Source: Paenibacillus xylanexedens
GTDB taxonomy: Bacteria > Bacillota > Bacilli > Paenibacillales > Paenibacillaceae
Direction: 5' to 3'
Length of the DNA stretch: 64,000 nucleotides
NCBI RefSeq assembly: GCF_017874615.1
Contig: NZ_JAGIKV010000002.1
Coordinates: 310,001 to 374,000 of the forward strand
Shown: positions 25,835-34,482 of the stretch, piece by piece
Layout of the letters: every line of letters begins with the position of its first letter
Position numbering within the stretch: the stretch's first letter is position 1
Made by a program: the position numbers and the translations under genes
The notes under the pieces: model-generated
The model's input: the letters and a program-made list of their open reading frames with translations, nothing else
Database searches by the model: none
What the model was told of the DNA's origin: nothing

Positions 25835-26515
25835 TCATATCAAGTTACGTAACTCCGGGTCCCATGAAGACAATATAGAGATCAGTCGCTCTATGGTCTC
25901 TTGCACAAATACCTGAACTCTCTCACCCGTGATGAACTCAGGAGTAATTCCTGGTTCTTCCCCATTAAGAAAAGAAAACGTGTGGTCCCGCCAGCGTACA
26001 ATCTCATCGGCAGTTAACCGATCCGTCATGTCATAACCCGGTGAACTGTTGAGCACCTGCCATACCTCTTCGCTCCAACTTGAACCTTGATAGAGATTGA
26101 AATCGATCTGGTCCGTCTCCTGATAATATAAACGCGCTAGTTCATCCTTCGATCTGCTACTGCCTGTATGTTGATCTACCTTGTTGACCCGTTCCACGAA
26201 TTCAGGATGCACACTACGGAACCAGTAATAGTCTGTCAGCACATGCATAAAGTATCCTCGCACAAACCACTTCCATCCTTCATCAGTAAGTTGTTGCATA
26301 TAGAATGAGTAAAGATCCTTCAGTTCACCAACGTGATCTCCATCATCTTTCGGGTTAAAATGGGTGTATTCCTTATCATCTCTGGTTGTACCTTCGCGCA
26401 TATGTATGGAATCCGGGGCGATATTCCCCAGATAGAATGAACCTCGATCAGCCTGCATTTGTAGCGAGTCTGCAATTCGATTAGCAATATTGAGATGAAC
26501 CATAGGTAACGGCAT
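25835..26515 (-). CDS. zinc-dependent phospholipase C-like protein (S1/P1-PLC fold)
   Basis: 226 aa. MPLPMVHLNIANRI, LGNIAPDSIHMR, the DHVGELKDLYSFY region and WFVRGYFMHVLTDYYW match the cytoplasmic group of PF00882 proteins, with probable Zn ligands His7, the Asp and His of DSIH, and the His/Asp of MHVLTD. Unlike true phospholipase C it has no signal peptide. A paralogue lies at 38311-38946. Substrate unknown. Start ATG at 26515. Confidence 0.78.
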   Translation of the reverse strand: MPLPMVHLNIANRIADSLQMQADRGSFYLGNIAPDSIHMREGTTRDDKEYTHFNPKDDGDHVGELKDLYSFYMQQLTDEGWKWFVRGYFMHVLTDYYWFRSVHPEFVERVNKVDQHTGSSRSKDELARLYYQETDQIDFNLYQGSSWSEEVWQVLNSSPGYDMTDRLTADEIVRWRDHTFSFLNGEEPGITPEFITGERVQVFVQETIERLISILSSWDPELRNLI

Positions 26516-26651
26516 AGAGATGATCTCCTTTTATTGGGAAGTATTCTACTATACTTAGAAAAAGAAACGATATAACCTACTGGTGCAACGTACAGATCAC
26601 TGGAATAGTGAGACTTCGATGTTCCACCTTTTTCTCACCGTAGATGCTTGA

Positions 26652-27431
26652 CTAACCCTGTATTCTCTCCACTTGCATGCGGTCAAACAGCTGCTCCAGA
26701 TCCGTATGGTACTCCGGGTGCTCCTTCACAAGCAGACTAATGTATTCCGATCCACATTCATAGAATACCTGACGATTAAACGGAGCAGTATCTCCAAAAT
26801 GATTGCTTTCCTGCCCAAATTTTCCCCGAATCAGATTCTCAATATAACGCGCGTAACCCTCGTTCCATTCTAACCAGCTCCAGTACTCGGCTTGTTCTTC
26901 ATTTAATGAAGTGAACAACGCTTTTCTAGCTGTGTGTACTTGTGTCAGGTCTTTACTCTTCAAAGCAGACAACAATGAGTTAATCCGCTCCACAACGATT
27001 TCATCTTCATACGGAAACTCATAATCCAGTTCCCATGTTACACGCTTCAGTTGGTCCATTTTATGCTTAATCTGAAGACGGTTGACGATCCGCTCATCAT
27101 ATTTCTCATATACATAACAATGAACATATTCGTGGAATAGATAGACTTTCTGCTCCAGATCTTTGAACGCTGTATCCGTTACAATCGCACACATTCGTCC
27201 GTTCATATGATGCACCGGCATCGCAGCAAGGCATTCATCTGGAATATATAAATCGTCCGGAACCGTCTTCACCCACTCATATTGCTGCGTTTTGGACGAA
27301 TAATCATAGATATATAATAAAGCTTCATAGGCTACAACCACTGGATAATGTTCTGCAAACAAAGGATGTAGGCTAACCAAGTCTTTCTGAAGCTCGTTTA
27401 ACTCGTTAATTTGCTCTAAAAAAGCATCCAT
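26652..27431 (-). CDS. putative HExxH zinc metallopeptidase
   Basis: 259 aa, cytoplasmic. The only clear motif is HEYVH in VYLFHEYVHCYVYEKY (about residues 100-115), consistent with a zinc-binding HExxH site; a Glu in LEWNEGYARYIENLI (about 200-214) is a candidate third ligand, as in gluzincins where it lies far downstream. No family assigned. Residues before the motif give a beta-strand MCAIVTDTAF, as is usual. Peptidase activity is inferred, not shown. Start ATG at 27431. Confidence 0.6.
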   Translation of the reverse strand: MDAFLEQINELNELQKDLVSLHPLFAEHYPVVVAYEALLYIYDYSSKTQQYEWVKTVPDDLYIPDECLAAMPVHHMNGRMCAIVTDTAFKDLEQKVYLFHEYVHCYVYEKYDERIVNRLQIKHKMDQLKRVTWELDYEFPYEDEIVVERINSLLSALKSKDLTQVHTARKALFTSLNEEQAEYWSWLEWNEGYARYIENLIRGKFGQESNHFGDTAPFNRQVFYECGSEYISLLVKEHPEYHTDLEQLFDRMQVERIQG

Positions 27432-27578
27432 GTCATTAACCCTCTCTTTACTGGATTGATGCGTTAATCATACTAGAATAGGAAAGATAAAACACTGAGA
27501 GAAAAATGATAATTCTGTTCGAGTATGAGATGGTGAACGTTAGAAAGGTGGAAGATTTATAATCAGGTATACAGTTTC

Positions 27579-27908
27579 CTAAGTTCGTTCACCACTGACT
27601 ATATGCCAATGTTGATGCTTCGAGTCTTGATAGTTGCCCAAGTTAGTTATAATCTTCGACGAGCCTGTCTGGTCCACCATGTCAGCAGCAATCTTTTTAA
27701 TGACACGCATCATTTCAAATAAAAGTTCATCATTATTCTCTGCTTCTTGGGAAATGAATGACTGGATATGAATCTTGGGAATCACCACGATATGGTGTTC
27801 GTAGTATGGTCGGGTATGGTGATAGGCTAGTACTTGATCTGTTTCCAAAACAATATCTACTTTTGTTTTACCACTGAGCACTTCATCACAATAAAAATCC
27901 TCCGTCAT
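27579..27908 (-). CDS. HIT-family protein
   Basis: 109 aa. The histidine triad HQHWHIVSG is near the C terminus (about residues 97-104), and YYEHHIVVIPKIHI gives the usual central strand. HIT proteins hydrolyse or transfer nucleoside monophosphates, for example from dinucleotide polyphosphates. Start ATG at 27908 (an ATG at 27911 also exists, but is only three bases from GGAGG). The nearby HD enzyme (27950) is upstream by about 40 bases, so both may share a transcript. Confidence 0.86.
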   Translation of the reverse strand: MTEDFYCDEVLSGKTKVDIVLETDQVLAYHHTRPYYEHHIVVIPKIHIQSFISQEAENNDELLFEMMRVIKKIAADMVDQTGSSKIITNLGNYQDSKHQHWHIVSGERT

Positions 27909-27949
27909 CATGCTCCTCCTTCTTCAAAGTGCATACGTGAAACGTACCC

Positions 27950-28540
27950 TTATGATTTGGTCAAGATTCCCTGATCCACGGATTTCTGAATAAGCTGCTG
28001 CGCATACTCCCACAATGTTTCGGAACCGTTTGCAATCTCACGGTTTCTGTTTAACACCTGTTCACTTGTAATGTTATATTTCTGCCACGTATCTCCCTCA
28101 TTCTGATGATTGTGGATAAGAGGCTGCAGCCGATCGAGAGATGAGGCAAATTGTGCTTCAGGCGTCTGCTTTGCTTCAAACTCTAACCATAACTGGAGTA
28201 GTTCTTCAGCCTGTTCCTTAGGCAACATACCAAACAGCCGATGAGCCGCTTGGAGTTCACGATCATATTTATCCGTGTGTCCCACCGTATCATAAGCGAA
28301 TGTATCTCCGGCATCAATCTCGACCAGATCATGAACGAGAAGCATCTTAATGACTTTGAGGATATCCACATCCTTGTTGGCATGACTCTGCAAAACCAAG
28401 GCCATCATCGCCAGATGCCAAGAATGCTCCGCATCATTTTCAAGTCTCTCACCATGCATAATTCTCGTCTTTCGTTCAATCGTTTTGAGTTTATCAATCT
28501 CAATGAGAAATTGAATCTGATCCTGTAATGATTCGCTCAC
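27950..28540 (-). CDS. HD-domain phosphohydrolase, YfbR/HDDC2-like
   Basis: 196 aa. The HD metal site is seen in AEHSWHLAMMAL (first His), LLVHDLVEIDAGD (HD plus second Asp) and a later Asp in ASSLDRLQPLI. This is the HDDC2/5'-deoxynucleotidase type, which removes phosphate from deoxynucleoside monophosphates. GTG at 28540 is seven bases after AAGGAGG. A role in nucleotide clean-up is inferred from the family. Confidence 0.85.
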   Translation of the reverse strand: MSESLQDQIQFLIEIDKLKTIERKTRIMHGERLENDAEHSWHLAMMALVLQSHANKDVDILKVIKMLLVHDLVEIDAGDTFAYDTVGHTDKYDRELQAAHRLFGMLPKEQAEELLQLWLEFEAKQTPEAQFASSLDRLQPLIHNHQNEGDTWQKYNITSEQVLNRNREIANGSETLWEYAQQLIQKSVDQGILTKS

Positions 28541-28553
28541 AGCACATCCTCCT

Positions 28554-29101
28554 TCAGATCCATCTACGAGGATAGATCATACCAGTAAACTCTATAGTAA
28601 AGTTCAAGGTATACTCGGTATTTTTGAAATAATGAAAAATGATTTCATCAAATCTTATATTCATAGATTCTCGTCTCTTCATCATCAAGCAGATATCCTT
28701 TACCAATATAGGCCCAGTTATTTTCTCATAATAATCGGTCAGATCAGTACACAAATACAGCTTGGCATACCCTTTTGCTTTCACCTCATTTAATGCATGG
28801 GTCTGAAGTTGTCCACCTAGGTTCTGGCCCCGATATTCTGGATCAACATGAAGACATGCAAACCAGGGAAAGAGATCCTGTCTGCTATTCAGATCGCTTC
28901 GTAATAATGCGTAACCACCGATAATTCGGTCTCCATCCAACATCACATAAAATCTTGGTGCATCACTCTCTGTATCCACAGAACGCTCTATACAATCTCG
29001 ATAGAAATGGAGGCTTGATTCCGAGCCCCATTGTTTCCAAAAATACTGTACTGCTTCTTGCAACATGTCCGGCTTCTGCCGAATATCATAATTTGCAACA
29101 T
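28554..29101 (-). pseudogene. GNAT-family acetyltransferase gene with a one-base frameshift near its start
   Basis: The main frame (29066-28554) encodes MLQEAVQYFWKQWGSE and has GNAT features (ALLRSDLN, CLHVDPEYRGQNLGGQL). The proper ribosome site AAGGGAG and ATG (29101) are in another frame and give MLQIMIF. Adding one base to the TT run at 29090-29091 gives MLQIYDIRQKPDMLQEAVQYF, a better family N terminus. So it is probably a gene with a deletion, or an assembly error. Translation from the internal ATG at 29066 would give 170 aa but lacks a good ribosome site. Confidence 0.7.
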
Positions 29102-29138
29102 GTTAATCTCCCTTCACGCTTTTCGCTTTCGTATATGT

Positions 29139-30032
29139 TCAGCTGTCCAATTCAACGTTCAGTTCACGCACAAAAACTGCTGTTCCCTTCATTCTGACAT
29201 CCATATCCTCACCATCTCGAATCACACTCACTTGAACCTTTCCATCTCTACCAATCTCATGCCCTTGCTCTATCACAAACTGTACCTCATCAATCTCCGG
29301 TTTCACATAGGTTAAATAATAAGCACCCATCACCCCGGAGGCTGTTCCAGTCACTGGATCTTCCGTCGTACCAGAGTATGGTGAAGAGAAATGTCTGGCA
29401 TGCATCATCGCATCGGAATCACGAGTTTCGAAACAAAAGGGATGTAGGGAAGCTTTGGGATTCTCAATTAAAATTCCTGGGAACAGGGAAGAATCCGGTT
29501 TCATCTTCATAAAAGAGTTCAAATCACGAATCGGGATTAATACCGTCCAGGTTCCTGTACTTCCATAAACGATTGGCGTAGAATGGTCAACCTCATCCAG
29601 AGTTAGATTGATGGCGCTTACCAGCTTCTCGATATCCCCCTGGAACGGTATAAACTGTGGCTGATCCTGTTTCATTTCCATGTAAATGGTGTCGGCATTG
29701 CGCTCAAATCGTATGGGTAATGTACCTACATTGGTTTCAATTGTGATCAACTCTTTGTCACTTAACATCCCACGCGTCTTCAACCCATACAATGATGCCA
29801 TTGTGGCATGACCACACAGATTAATCTCATGACCCGGCGTAAAATAACGTAATCGGACGTCAGCTACTTCAGAGTTCAACACAAATACCGTTTCATTAAA
29901 ACCGACCTTAAAAGCGATCTGCTGCATCTCCGTCTCACTGAAATGATCAGCATCAAAAACCACTCCTGCAGGGTTCCCTTGGCCGGGAACTGTGGAGAAA
30001 GCATCATAATGATAGACCGTAATATTACTCAT
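29139..30032 (-). CDS. PhzF-family isomerase
   Basis: 297 aa. Two-domain diaminopimelate-epimerase-like fold with YHYDAFSTVPGQGNPAGVVFD (catalytic-region Asn/Gly), FNETVFVL (with the general acid/base Glu), GHATMASLYGL and GTASGVMGAYYL. PhzF converts trans-2,3-dihydro-3-hydroxyanthranilate in phenazine producers, but most Bacillota homologues stand alone and their role is unknown; no other phenazine genes are seen here. Start ATG at 30032 overlaps the peptidase E stop by eight bases. Confidence 0.88.
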   Translation of the reverse strand: MSNITVYHYDAFSTVPGQGNPAGVVFDADHFSETEMQQIAFKVGFNETVFVLNSEVADVRLRYFTPGHEINLCGHATMASLYGLKTRGMLSDKELITIETNVGTLPIRFERNADTIYMEMKQDQPQFIPFQGDIEKLVSAINLTLDEVDHSTPIVYGSTGTWTVLIPIRDLNSFMKMKPDSSLFPGILIENPKASLHPFCFETRDSDAMMHARHFSSPYSGTTEDPVTGTASGVMGAYYLTYVKPEIDEVQFVIEQGHEIGRDGKVQVSVIRDGEDMDVRMKGTAVFVRELNVELDS

Positions 30033-30690
30033 CAACAGACCCACTCTCTCTGTAATCTACGAGACTCACATTTCCATATAACTCTACGCTTTCACCATCA
30101 ATTACAAGCCCGCCACCATCTTGGCACGCATAAACCGCAGTACGATTAACGCGCGTATACTCTCTTAATAAATTCAGGGTATCTTCCGAACCGTCCCAAT
30201 GAGGTGCAAACTCAAAATCAACGAGTCCCAGTGCTTGCATATCTTTCAGATCTACATTGTTTTCATCAGCATCTTCCCCATATCCAGCTATCTCGATCGT
30301 AGGTGTCGTCAAAATACTTCCTGCGCTGACCCCGATCAGAATGCCGCCACTCTTCACATAGGAACGCAGCAAACCAAGCACATTTCTCTTCTGTAATAAA
30401 CTTAGAAAATAAAACGTATTTCCGCCGGATAGATGAATCGCATCACATTCGAAAATAGAGCCAAATGTGCTCTCCTCATACTCCAGATCAATATCATAAT
30501 ATTGAATATTATCTATTCCTATTTGATTATAGTAACTTCTAGTATGTTCAAAATACTTTCGCTCCGGGTCGGAACTTGAAGGGATATATCCGATGGAAAG
30601 CTGTTCACTGTCGAATAAGCTTCGTATTCTCTGATCCAATTTATCGTTAGATTTGAATATCAAATCACTTAGCAGAACCAACGTAGTCAT
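30025..30690 (-). CDS. peptidase E-like (S51) serine hydrolase
   Basis: 221 aa, class I glutamine-amidotransferase-like fold. Catalytic Ser in GVSAGSIL (about residue 122), the conserved GGNTFYFL (about 90) and the His in FAPHWDGS are present. Peptidase E cleaves Asp-X dipeptides; many Bacillota members of this group are uncharacterised. Start ATG at 30690 after GGAGG-like AGGAAATAAG. It is coupled to the PhzF gene. Confidence 0.8.
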   Translation of the reverse strand: MTTLVLLSDLIFKSNDKLDQRIRSLFDSEQLSIGYIPSSSDPERKYFEHTRSYYNQIGIDNIQYYDIDLEYEESTFGSIFECDAIHLSGGNTFYFLSLLQKRNVLGLLRSYVKSGGILIGVSAGSILTTPTIEIAGYGEDADENNVDLKDMQALGLVDFEFAPHWDGSEDTLNLLREYTRVNRTAVYACQDGGGLVIDGESVELYGNVSLVDYRESGSVDE

Positions 30691-30710
30691 CTTATTTCCT
30701 CCCGTACCTA

Positions 30711-31252
30711 TTAGACTGACTTAAACTCTCGATCCAAAATCGAGAAAAAATACTGGTCTGTCCACTGATTGTTCCACCATAGTTCTTCCTGGTAGACGGC
30801 CTCCCGTGTCATACCCACATGCTGCATCAGTGCGGCTGAGCGAACGTTTTGTGAATTGCACATGCCGACGACCTTATGAGCTTGTAACTCTTGAAATGCA
30901 AATTGTAATAAAAGTCGGGTGGCTTCACTCCCGTATCCTCTCCCTGCATAGTCGGAAAGTACTGCGAATCCAAGTTCCCAGCTTTTTCGGTAATCCACAT
31001 AACTCCACATTTGAACGACACCAATGGGCATATCTTCCGGATCGCTCAAGCGGCGTATAACGAAATCATGGGCATACGTTTTCTCATCTGCACAGCAAAA
31101 TGACTCCGATATTTCTCGCGAACCTTCTCCTCATCCGTCTCAACAGTTTCCTCAAAGCTCCATATGTTTGTGTCACATTCAAGTTGACCTATGAAATCGA
31201 GGTCCTGCTCTGTGACTGTTGTTATTCTTACCTTCTCTCCCAAGAATTCCAT
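30711..31252 (-). pseudogene. RimJ/RimL-type GNAT gene split by a frameshift
   Basis: Two frames give one GNAT protein: MEFLGEKVRITTVTEQDLDFIGQ...REKYRSHFAVQ (31252 to about 31090), then DEKTYAHDFVIRRLSDPEDMPIGVVQMWSYVDYRKSW..GYAGRGYGSEATRLLLQFAF to 30711. In the first frame translation ends at 31046. The shift is near 31087-31091 and is restored by making the single C (31088, plus strand) into CC. The acetyl-CoA loop and C-terminal half lie in the second frame, so the short N-terminal product would be inactive. Confidence 0.8.
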
Positions 31253-31293
31253 GTGGATTCATCTCCTTTGGATTACGCAACGTCCCCATAGGA

Positions 31294-31668
31294 CTACTGC
31301 ATTTGCCCATTAATATACCTTCTGTGACTTGCAGATGCTTCCTGAACCCACAAATCCAACTCCACTCTACTAACAAAAAAATTATCCTGAACCTTAATGA
31401 ACGGAAACATTCTCCCATCAAAGAAACCTGACACCGTAAAACTCCCTTGCTCAGCCTTAATAATACTCATCACCTGTTCTTCAGTCATACTCAGATACTC
31501 GGCAGTTTTTTGAATCGTCATCAATGCTTTATCTTTAAGTACTTCTTGCTCTGCTGCCTGAGTCAGTTCAGTATTTCTCTCCTGAGTCGTTAGCAATATA
31601 CAGCCAATAATAAACGAGATACCTAAAATGACACTGGCTAAGAATATAGAGAGCGGAATAGATTTCAT
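31294..31668 (-). CDS. membrane-anchored protein with an excisionase-like helix-turn-helix domain
   Basis: 124 aa. One membrane helix (about 7-27), a Glu-rich linker, then TIQKTAEYLSMTEEQVMSIIKAEQG...FPFIKVQDNFFVSRVELDLWVQEAS, a winged helix of the MerR/excisionase (HTH_17) type. It would hold a small DNA- or protein-binding domain at the membrane. It overlaps the nucleoside deaminase stop by four bases (ATGA), so it is translated from that transcript. Function unknown; it might only act as a protein-interaction module. Confidence 0.7.
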   Translation of the reverse strand: MKSIPLSIFLASVILGISFIIGCILLTTQERNTELTQAAEQEVLKDKALMTIQKTAEYLSMTEEQVMSIIKAEQGSFTVSGFFDGRMFPFIKVQDNFFVSRVELDLWVQEASASHRRYINGQMQ

Positions 31669-32180
31669 TGTTTAGGAATCTCCCATTCTGTATTAAGCAA
31701 ACCTCTACCAATGTTCCATTTGGCGAGCAAAGCTCTCTGTTTATTTTCCAGATCAAGATAGGGTGCTGCAACACAGGATAACGTGTCAAACATATGGATA
31801 AAATGGGGCCCTTCCTTGAAACGTCGAAGCCCGCCATACTCTTCATCATCCGCTGCCCAAACAATCTTTTTAATACCCGACATTAATATGGTACAAGAAC
31901 ACATAGGACAAGGTTCACAGGTAGTATAGAGCGTCAGGTCTTTCTTCTTCGTGAATCTCTTCTTGTCTACATCCAGCAAATGTTTTCCTGCCCGACGAAT
32001 GGCATCCACCTCAGCATGTGCGGTGGGGTCGCAATCTGAGAAGACTCGGTTCCTGCCTTTACTCACGACATTTCCATCTACATCCACAATTATTGCACCA
32101 ATCGGATACGTTCCTTCAGTAAGTGATTGTTCTGCTTCTTCCAGAGCCAAAGTTAGATAATCATAATCTGATAAATTCAT
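31665..32180 (-). CDS. nucleoside/cytidine-type deaminase
   Basis: 171 aa. Zinc-site motifs HAEVDAI (His55, Glu57) and PCPMC (Cys91, Cys94) are complete. The general form ALEEAEQSLTEGTYPIGAIIVD and the last residues RGLLNTEWE match the tadA/guanine-deaminase superfamily; sequence alone does not separate tRNA adenosine deaminase, guanine deaminase or cytosine deaminase, and the presence of a core tadA elsewhere would favour a nucleobase role. Start ATG at 32180, after AAGGGGGGC. Confidence 0.83.
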   Translation of the reverse strand: MNLSDYDYLTLALEEAEQSLTEGTYPIGAIIVDVDGNVVSKGRNRVFSDCDPTAHAEVDAIRRAGKHLLDVDKKRFTKKKDLTLYTTCEPCPMCSCTILMSGIKKIVWAADDEEYGGLRRFKEGPHFIHMFDTLSCVAAPYLDLENKQRALLAKWNIGRGLLNTEWEIPKQ

Positions 32181-32275
32181 TAGAAAGCCCCCCTTAGTAC
32201 AGTTATAGACCACTTACAAAACAGACGCCTTGTGTAATGTGTAGTAGATGAGTTTGACGGGATCTCCTTAGATCG

Positions 32276-32845
32276 TTAAACGTTCCGGATTGTGTACTGC
32301 CCTGCTTCACCAAGAAAATCACTTTTGGTTAACCCTTTTTCTCCGAGTAACATCCTGTAGTTCGATATCGTACCATCATGTGAAATGATAAACGTATTGC
32401 CGCCCTGTTGCCTGCACCATTCAAGAAGCTGTTCAGCTAATATCTTGAACCGATGTGCATCCATCTGATTAATACTTTCCTCCCAACAATCCAAACCCAA
32501 ATCAAGCATTCTTATGTCAGTATACTGATGGCTGAGTTCTTCCTTGGAATAGATCTGATCACAGACGAAAGGAACAAACTCTGGATTCTGAGGAAACATT
32601 CTTGGGCCAACCAGTGGGCTGAAGAACGTAAGATTTTTGTTAGGGGGTAGGAGTTGTGCTGTTTCAATAGTACGTTTCGTTGGACTAATCAAAATGACGT
32701 CTTCAGGCGCAAAAACCACTTGTTTACGCAACGCTATGACCTGACTTTTTCCCAATTCAGTGAGACCGGGATGCAGACAATTTAATTGGTTTGGATAATC
32801 CATCAAGTGTTCGCCATGACCATGACGAATAAATGTAATGTCCAT
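32276..32845 (-). CDS. histidine phosphatase-family protein
   Basis: 189 aa. The phosphohistidine motif is IRHGHGEH (His near residue 8), followed by LTELGKSQV and ISPTKRTIETAQLL; the second catalytic His is in IISHDGTI. The order is typical of the phosphoglycerate mutase branch. Start ATG at 32845; GTG at 32851 directly follows the stop of the Nudix gene and is also in frame. The two genes are adjacent and likely cotranscribed. Confidence 0.84.
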   Translation of the reverse strand: MDITFIRHGHGEHLMDYPNQLNCLHPGLTELGKSQVIALRKQVVFAPEDVILISPTKRTIETAQLLPPNKNLTFFSPLVGPRMFPQNPEFVPFVCDQIYSKEELSHQYTDIRMLDLGLDCWEESINQMDAHRFKILAEQLLEWCRQQGGNTFIISHDGTISNYRMLLGEKGLTKSDFLGEAGQYTIRNV

Positions 32846-32851
32846 AGGCAC

Positions 32852-33352
32852 CTATTCCTCTATTTCTGAAATGAAGTGTTTGATGCCTTTTGCATCAAAG
32901 AGATTAGTCAGTTCCTTTTTCAAAAACACAGGATATACTTCCATCTGCTCCAGTTCGTCTAAGGAAAACCATTGGAAAGTTAACTTACCGTTATCTTCTA
33001 AACCTTTGAATTCAGTTTCACTATATAGCTTATGGGCTTCCGGCAATGTGATGACATAATAAAAGCCAACTTCATGATACTTCAGGCCATCATATTCAAA
33101 GAAATCTTCACTAACATATGCGAGCCTTTCCGCTTCTACATGAACACCCAGTTCCTCCATCATCTCTCGCACAATAGCCGCTTCTGTTGTCTCGTTTAAT
33201 TTCACCCGACCTCCGGGCAGATTCCAGAAATCATCCTGTTCAGTCGTATGCAAAAGAACTCTTCCCGCATCCATCACAATACCTGCCACACGGAAGTTGA
33301 ATTTGTTGTTATTTTGTTCATACGATACATTATTGTTATCTGCAGTGGTCAT
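32852..33352 (-). CDS. Nudix hydrolase
   Basis: 166 aa. Nudix box GGRVKLNETTEAAIVREMMEELG near residues 46-68, preceded by FWNLPGG. The set LPEAHKLYSETEFKGLEDNGKLTFQWFSLDELEQMEVYPVFLK is typical of Bacillota Nudix enzymes of unknown substrate. ATG at 33352 overlaps the TGA of a broken upstream gene (ATGA). Confidence 0.87.
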   Translation of the reverse strand: MTTADNNNVSYEQNNNKFNFRVAGIVMDAGRVLLHTTEQDDFWNLPGGRVKLNETTEAAIVREMMEELGVHVEAERLAYVSEDFFEYDGLKYHEVGFYYVITLPEAHKLYSETEFKGLEDNGKLTFQWFSLDELEQMEVYPVFLKKELTNLFDAKGIKHFISEIEE

Positions 33353-33534
33353 CTCGCTGACCACCCATCAGCAAATCCGTCCATGAATCCCATGATGAAT
33401 GAGGGAATGATGAGTACGAGCAATAAAATTAAACTGGCTACGCCCCATCTAAGAATTACTTTCCGTTTGCTTCAAACACCTATAATAATTAAGATTGCGG
33501 TTGTTGCAATTAAGGCTACTTCATAAAATGTCAT
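33349..33534 (-). pseudogene. small two-TM membrane protein gene with an in-frame stop
   Basis: An open frame begins at ATG 33534, seven bases after GGAGG, giving MTFYEVALIATTAILIIIGV and then TGA (33474-33472). In the same frame the sequence goes on with SKRKVILRWGVASLILLLVLIIPSF and a short tail to TGA at 33351-33349, which overlaps the Nudix ATG. The intact product would be a 61-aa hairpin membrane protein coupled to the Nudix gene. As it stands only a 20-aa peptide is made. Confidence 0.6.
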
Positions 33535-33576
33535 CAAACTGACCTCCGGTATGTATGTATTCGTATTTCATTAAGG

Positions 33577-34419
33577 TTACTCCAGAATCTTTTCTAGCTT
33601 GTGCCTACAAGCCTCGCGGTCATAATCCGAATTATCCAGCCATACCTTATCCATCTGAAGTAACCCATAGATTTCGGACTCCAGCTTCTTTCTTTCCTGC
33701 AAAACCTGTACCGTACCCTGAACACCCCTATAACCCTGTGCTTGCCCAAAACCCTGGTTCGTATAATAGTCAATAAAACCCTCTGACCATTCCTTTGGTC
33801 TTTCACTAACTGCCTTATCAAAGGTATAGGATATATCTTTCTGGTCGATATAGATGAGAAGTGGATTCAAAGCATGAATGATACGCCCCAGTTCCAATAC
33901 ATACTGCACGTTCTGCTCTTTGGATTGATTACATTTTATGAGACCCATGGTTAGTGGATTCTGGATAAAACAACACTCAAATATCGTGATGCAGTCATCA
34001 TTTGTGCTTAACACGTTTTGGGCGAAATCTTGCCACTTCTCGGTGATCAGCTTTACATTTTGCTCAAAAGGAATTTCGTAAATATCTCGGCTGAAAATAT
34101 CCTGTACAATGTGATCAGGAAGCTCTATTCCCCATTGTTCTTTCATCTTCCGATAAGGAATCAGGAAACCTTGATCATGGGCAGTCGCATTGCTTTCCAA
34201 AATTTCTCTGTATTTTTCATGCGTTTTCAATAAAGCCTCGAAGTCTCCTGCATAATAAAAAGATACGCCCTCGTAATCAGCAGGGTGATCCAGGTTTCCT
34301 TCTTGAAATAGTTGTACCTCCTTGCCTTGTCCCTTTAAAATTTCGGATACCATTTTGGCAACCGTTGACTTGCCTGAACCCGGTAACCCTTCAATCAGTA
34401 TTAATCGCCTTGCCATCAT
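33577..34419 (-). CDS. P-loop NTPase/kinase of unknown substrate
   Basis: 280 aa. Walker A is EGLPGSGKST (about residues 9-18). Later, FECCFIQNP and the ERPKEWSEGFIDYY region occur in uncharacterised Bacillota proteins annotated as P-loop kinases, probably small-molecule kinases. A hydrophilic cytoplasmic protein. Start ATG at 34419 (34416 is an alternative), after AAAGGATG. It ends 60 bases before the broken membrane gene. Confidence 0.75.
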   Translation of the reverse strand: MMARRLILIEGLPGSGKSTVAKMVSEILKGQGKEVQLFQEGNLDHPADYEGVSFYYAGDFEALLKTHEKYREILESNATAHDQGFLIPYRKMKEQWGIELPDHIVQDIFSRDIYEIPFEQNVKLITEKWQDFAQNVLSTNDDCITIFECCFIQNPLTMGLIKCNQSKEQNVQYVLELGRIIHALNPLLIYIDQKDISYTFDKAVSERPKEWSEGFIDYYTNQGFGQAQGYRGVQGTVQVLQERKKLESEIYGLLQMDKVWLDNSDYDREACRHKLEKILE

Positions 34420-34482
34420 TACATCATCCTTTAGGTTGTATAAAATTTTCAGCTCCATGATCAAGACAGTGTTCTACTGTGC

